From positions 62,001-126,000 of the forward strand of contig NZ_SZZM01000006.1 of the NCBI RefSeq assembly GCF_005281615.1: 64,000 nt of DNA. The letters run 5' to 3'. Made by a program: the position numbers and the translations under genes. The stretch comes from Rhodoligotrophos defluvii. GTDB taxonomy: Bacteria > Pseudomonadota > Alphaproteobacteria > Rhizobiales > Im1. Shown here piece by piece: positions 62,484 through 64,000 of the stretch (the stretch's first letter is position 1; every line of letters starts with the position of its first letter). The notes beneath the pieces were generated by a model that was given only the letters and a program-made list of their open reading frames with translations, had not been told where the DNA came from and did no database searches.

Positions 62484-62969
62484 ATGCGCCTGACGAAGAT
62501 GACCAGCTATGCCCTACGGATCCTGATCCATTGCGGGCAGACTCCGTCGCGGAAGGTCAAGACGTCCGATATTGCGCAAGCCTATCAGATCACCGAGGCC
62601 AACGTGTCGAAGGTGGTGCAGCTGCTGGTGCGCGCCGGCCTGCTGGAGACGGTGCGCGGGCCCGGCGGCGGATTGACGCTGGCGCGGGCCCCGGAGGAGA
62701 TCCGCATCGGCGACATCATTCGGGCGACCGAAGACACCACCATCCAGACCGATTGCTTCGGCCAGGGCGTCGACGAGTGCGCCATTCTCAAGGCGGTGCC
62801 GATCAACCGGGTGTTCGACAATGCGGTGAATGCGTTCATCGAGGTGCTGGACCGCCACACCCTCGCCGAGTTCATCCGCGCCCGGCCGGGCTCGGCCCTG
62901 TTCGCGCAGATCGCAGCCGCCGGCGAGGCGGGCGACGAGGCGCGGCGACCAGCCGGCGGGCTGGTCTAG
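62484..62969 (+). CDS. Rrf2 family regulator, RirA/NsrR-like with only two of three cysteines
   Basis: A 161-residue winged-helix regulator. The N-terminal MRLTKMTSYALRILIHCG and HTH (TSDIAQAYQITEANVSKVVQLLVRAGLLETVRGPGGG in outline) define the family. Fe-S ligand positions Cys91 and Cys99 have the CX7C spacing of RirA, but the third position is Val105 (ECAILKAV). A three-Cys cluster cannot form in the usual way, so it may bind a labile cluster with another ligand, or none. RirA controls iron genes in rhizobia, and heme-import genes lie beside it in convergent orientation. Its TAG stop begins a TAGAGCG repeat-like tract. Confidence 0.88.
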   Translation: MRLTKMTSYALRILIHCGQTPSRKVKTSDIAQAYQITEANVSKVVQLLVRAGLLETVRGPGGGLTLARAPEEIRIGDIIRATEDTTIQTDCFGQGVDECAILKAVPINRVFDNAVNAFIEVLDRHTLAEFIRARPGSALFAQIAAAGEAGDEARRPAGGLV

Positions 62970-63116
62970 AGCGTCCCGGGTTCGGGTGCTTTATGGGCCC
63001 CACCCGGCCACCTTACGGCGTCCACCCTCCCCTCCAGGAAGGGACAATCCGCAGACCCTCGCTTCCTTCCCTCCCTTCCAGGGGAGGGACGCGCGTAAAT
63101 GGCTCACTGGTACTGC
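62967..63116. other. Short gap with TAGAGCG tract and direct repeats
   Basis: The gap between convergent rrf2 and hmuV genes begins with TAGAGCGTCCCGGGTTC and contains two near copies of CTCCCTTCCAGG-like sequence (around 63028-63040 and 63073-63084). No gene and no clear T-run terminator are visible. Confidence 0.35.
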
Positions 63117-63929
63117 TCATCGTGCGGTATGGGGCAGGAGGAACGGCTTGCCTCCGCTCGGCACCTGATTGAGCGTTACCGGCACGTCGAACACCTGCGC
63201 GATCACCTCGGTGGTGAGGGTTTCGGCGGGAGTGCCCCGCGCGGCGACCCGGCCGTTGGAGAGAATGACGAGCTCGTCCGCATAGAGGCTCGCCAGGTTG
63301 ATGTCGTGCAGGATGGCGAAGGCCCCGCCGCCTTGGGCGACGAAATCCCGGACGATATCGAGCGTCTCGAGCTGGTGCCGGAGATCGAGATTGGAGATTG
63401 GCTCGTCCAGGAAGAGATAGGGTGCCGCGCCAAGCCGGCGCGAGACTTCCAGCTGACAGCAGATGCGGGCGATATGCACCCGCTGCTGCTCACCTCCGGA
63501 TAGTTGCTGGTAATACCGGCCTGCATAGCTCAGCAGCCCCACCCGCGACAAAGCGACGCGAACCGCCTCCTCCTGCTGGCGGTGCCGGTCGCGTCCGCCG
63601 CCCGCGAGGGAATGACCCCCGGCGGCAATCAGGCCGAGCTCGACGACCTCGCGCACGGTGAAGGGAAAGGCGAGATGGCTCTTCTGCGGGAGAACGGCCC
63701 GACGCAAGGCCAGCTCGCTCTTGCGCCAGGCGGCGAGCGGGCGGCCGTCAAGGGTGATGCGGCCGGCGCTCACGGGAAGATCGGCGGTGAGGCAGGCTAG
63801 CAGCGTGGATTTGCCTGCCCCGTTCGGCCCCAGCACCACCGTCAGCCGGCCAGGCTGCACCGAGAGGCTGACATCGGACAGAATCTCGCGGGCGCCACGC
63901 CGGCATGTGATGTGAGCAGCTTCGATCAT
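63117..63929 (-). CDS. hmuV: Heme ABC transporter ATPase HmuV
   Basis: A 270-residue ATPase. ATG at 63927-63929 starts the conserved MIEAAHITCRRG. Motifs: Walker A LGPNGAGKST, signature LSGGEQQRVHIARI, Walker B LFLDEPISNLDL, H-loop ILHDINLASLY. The inserts and C-terminus match HmuV-type heme (FecCD-family) importers rather than siderophore ATPases. The start lies three bases after the stop of hmuU. It powers uptake of heme delivered by HmuT and the HmuU permease. It is probably iron-regulated; the promoter is off the right edge. Confidence 0.9.
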   Translation of the reverse strand: MIEAAHITCRRGAREILSDVSLSVQPGRLTVVLGPNGAGKSTLLACLTADLPVSAGRITLDGRPLAAWRKSELALRRAVLPQKSHLAFPFTVREVVELGLIAAGGHSLAGGGRDRHRQQEEAVRVALSRVGLLSYAGRYYQQLSGGEQQRVHIARICCQLEVSRRLGAAPYLFLDEPISNLDLRHQLETLDIVRDFVAQGGGAFAILHDINLASLYADELVILSNGRVAARGTPAETLTTEVIAQVFDVPVTLNQVPSGGKPFLLPHTAR

Positions 63930-63931
63930 GG

Positions 63932-64000
63932 TCACAGATCCACAAGCGAGCGGCGGCGCAGCAGCAGCCACAAGAAGAACGGCGCGCCGATCAGAGCGGT
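63932..64000 (-). CDS. hmuU: FecCD-family permease HmuU, C-terminal end
   Basis: Only the last 22 codons and the stop (TGA at 63932-63934) are in the window: TALIGAPFFLWLLLRRRSLVDL. This is the characteristic C-terminus of FecCD permeases (GAPFFLWLL followed by a basic tail). The order hmuU-hmuV on the minus strand is that of heme import operons. The identification as hmuU rests on its place before hmuV. Confidence 0.8.
   Translation of the reverse strand, partial: TALIGAPFFLWLLLRRRSLVDL

Noticed and set aside
1-64000. CRISPR arrays, complete tRNA/rRNA genes and transposases
   Set aside because: None found: no regularly spaced repeats, no full cloverleaf-compatible gene and no DDE or recombinase motifs were seen.

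Overview
The window is GC-rich DNA of an alphaproteobacterium, most likely of the order Hyphomicrobiales (Rhizobiales). The evidence is the dense use of livFGHMK-type transporters with fatty-acid-type catabolic genes, DUF1127 and DUF3597 genes, a probable ROSE thermometer before hsp20, a RirA-like Rrf2 regulator beside heme-transport genes, and short TAGAGC-bounded repeats. No genus is claimed.

Layout. (1) 1-553: right end of an integrated element. An AAA ATPase gene runs off the left edge, and the element ends at a 47-bp copy of the 3' part of a tRNA-Val(GAC) gene (attR-like). (2) 568-18978: catabolic cluster A. It holds a branched-chain-type ABC importer (livM is frameshifted), an SDR, three acyl-CoA dehydrogenases, a TetR regulator, a FadJ-type bifunctional enzyme, a family III CoA-transferase, two crotonases, an acyl-CoA ligase and a thiolase. 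Together these make a full import, activation and beta-oxidation route for an unknown acid. Five promoters in this cluster carry an AACnnnnGTT-like box, which suggests one TetR regulon. (3) 18988-20136: a small divergent YqeY-like/HTH module. (4) 20143-36268: catabolic cluster B, with a CaiC-like ligase, a crotonase and a TetR gene, then a ten-gene minus-strand operon (AidB-like dehydrogenase, crotonase, quinone reductase, two acyl-CoA ligases, complete liv transporter) divergent from a third TetR gene and two near-identical palindromic operators. (5) 36305-49242: an MFS carrier, an HxlR regulator with a flavin reductase, a GlxA-like AraC regulator with a methyltransferase, DUF1127, a VOC protein, DUF3597, a HisN-like phosphatase, a lipase-like hydrolase, hsp20, and threonine aldolase with an S9 peptidase. 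(6) 49759-64000: gltBD, a LinB-like haloalkane dehalogenase, OsmC, a DUF459 pseudo-hydrolase, an MltB transglycosylase, an MBL-fold hydrolase, two methyltransferases, an Rrf2 regulator lacking its third cysteine, and hmuV with the end of hmuU.

The main points for follow-up are the tRNA-Val attR, the compact TetR regulon of cluster A, the tandem operators at 35551-35615, the livM frameshift, and several enzymes or regulators that keep their fold motifs but lack a canonical catalytic or ligand residue (SDR Thr156, DUF459 Ala64/Arg238, Rrf2 Val105). No CRISPR array, complete tRNA or rRNA gene, or transposase was seen.
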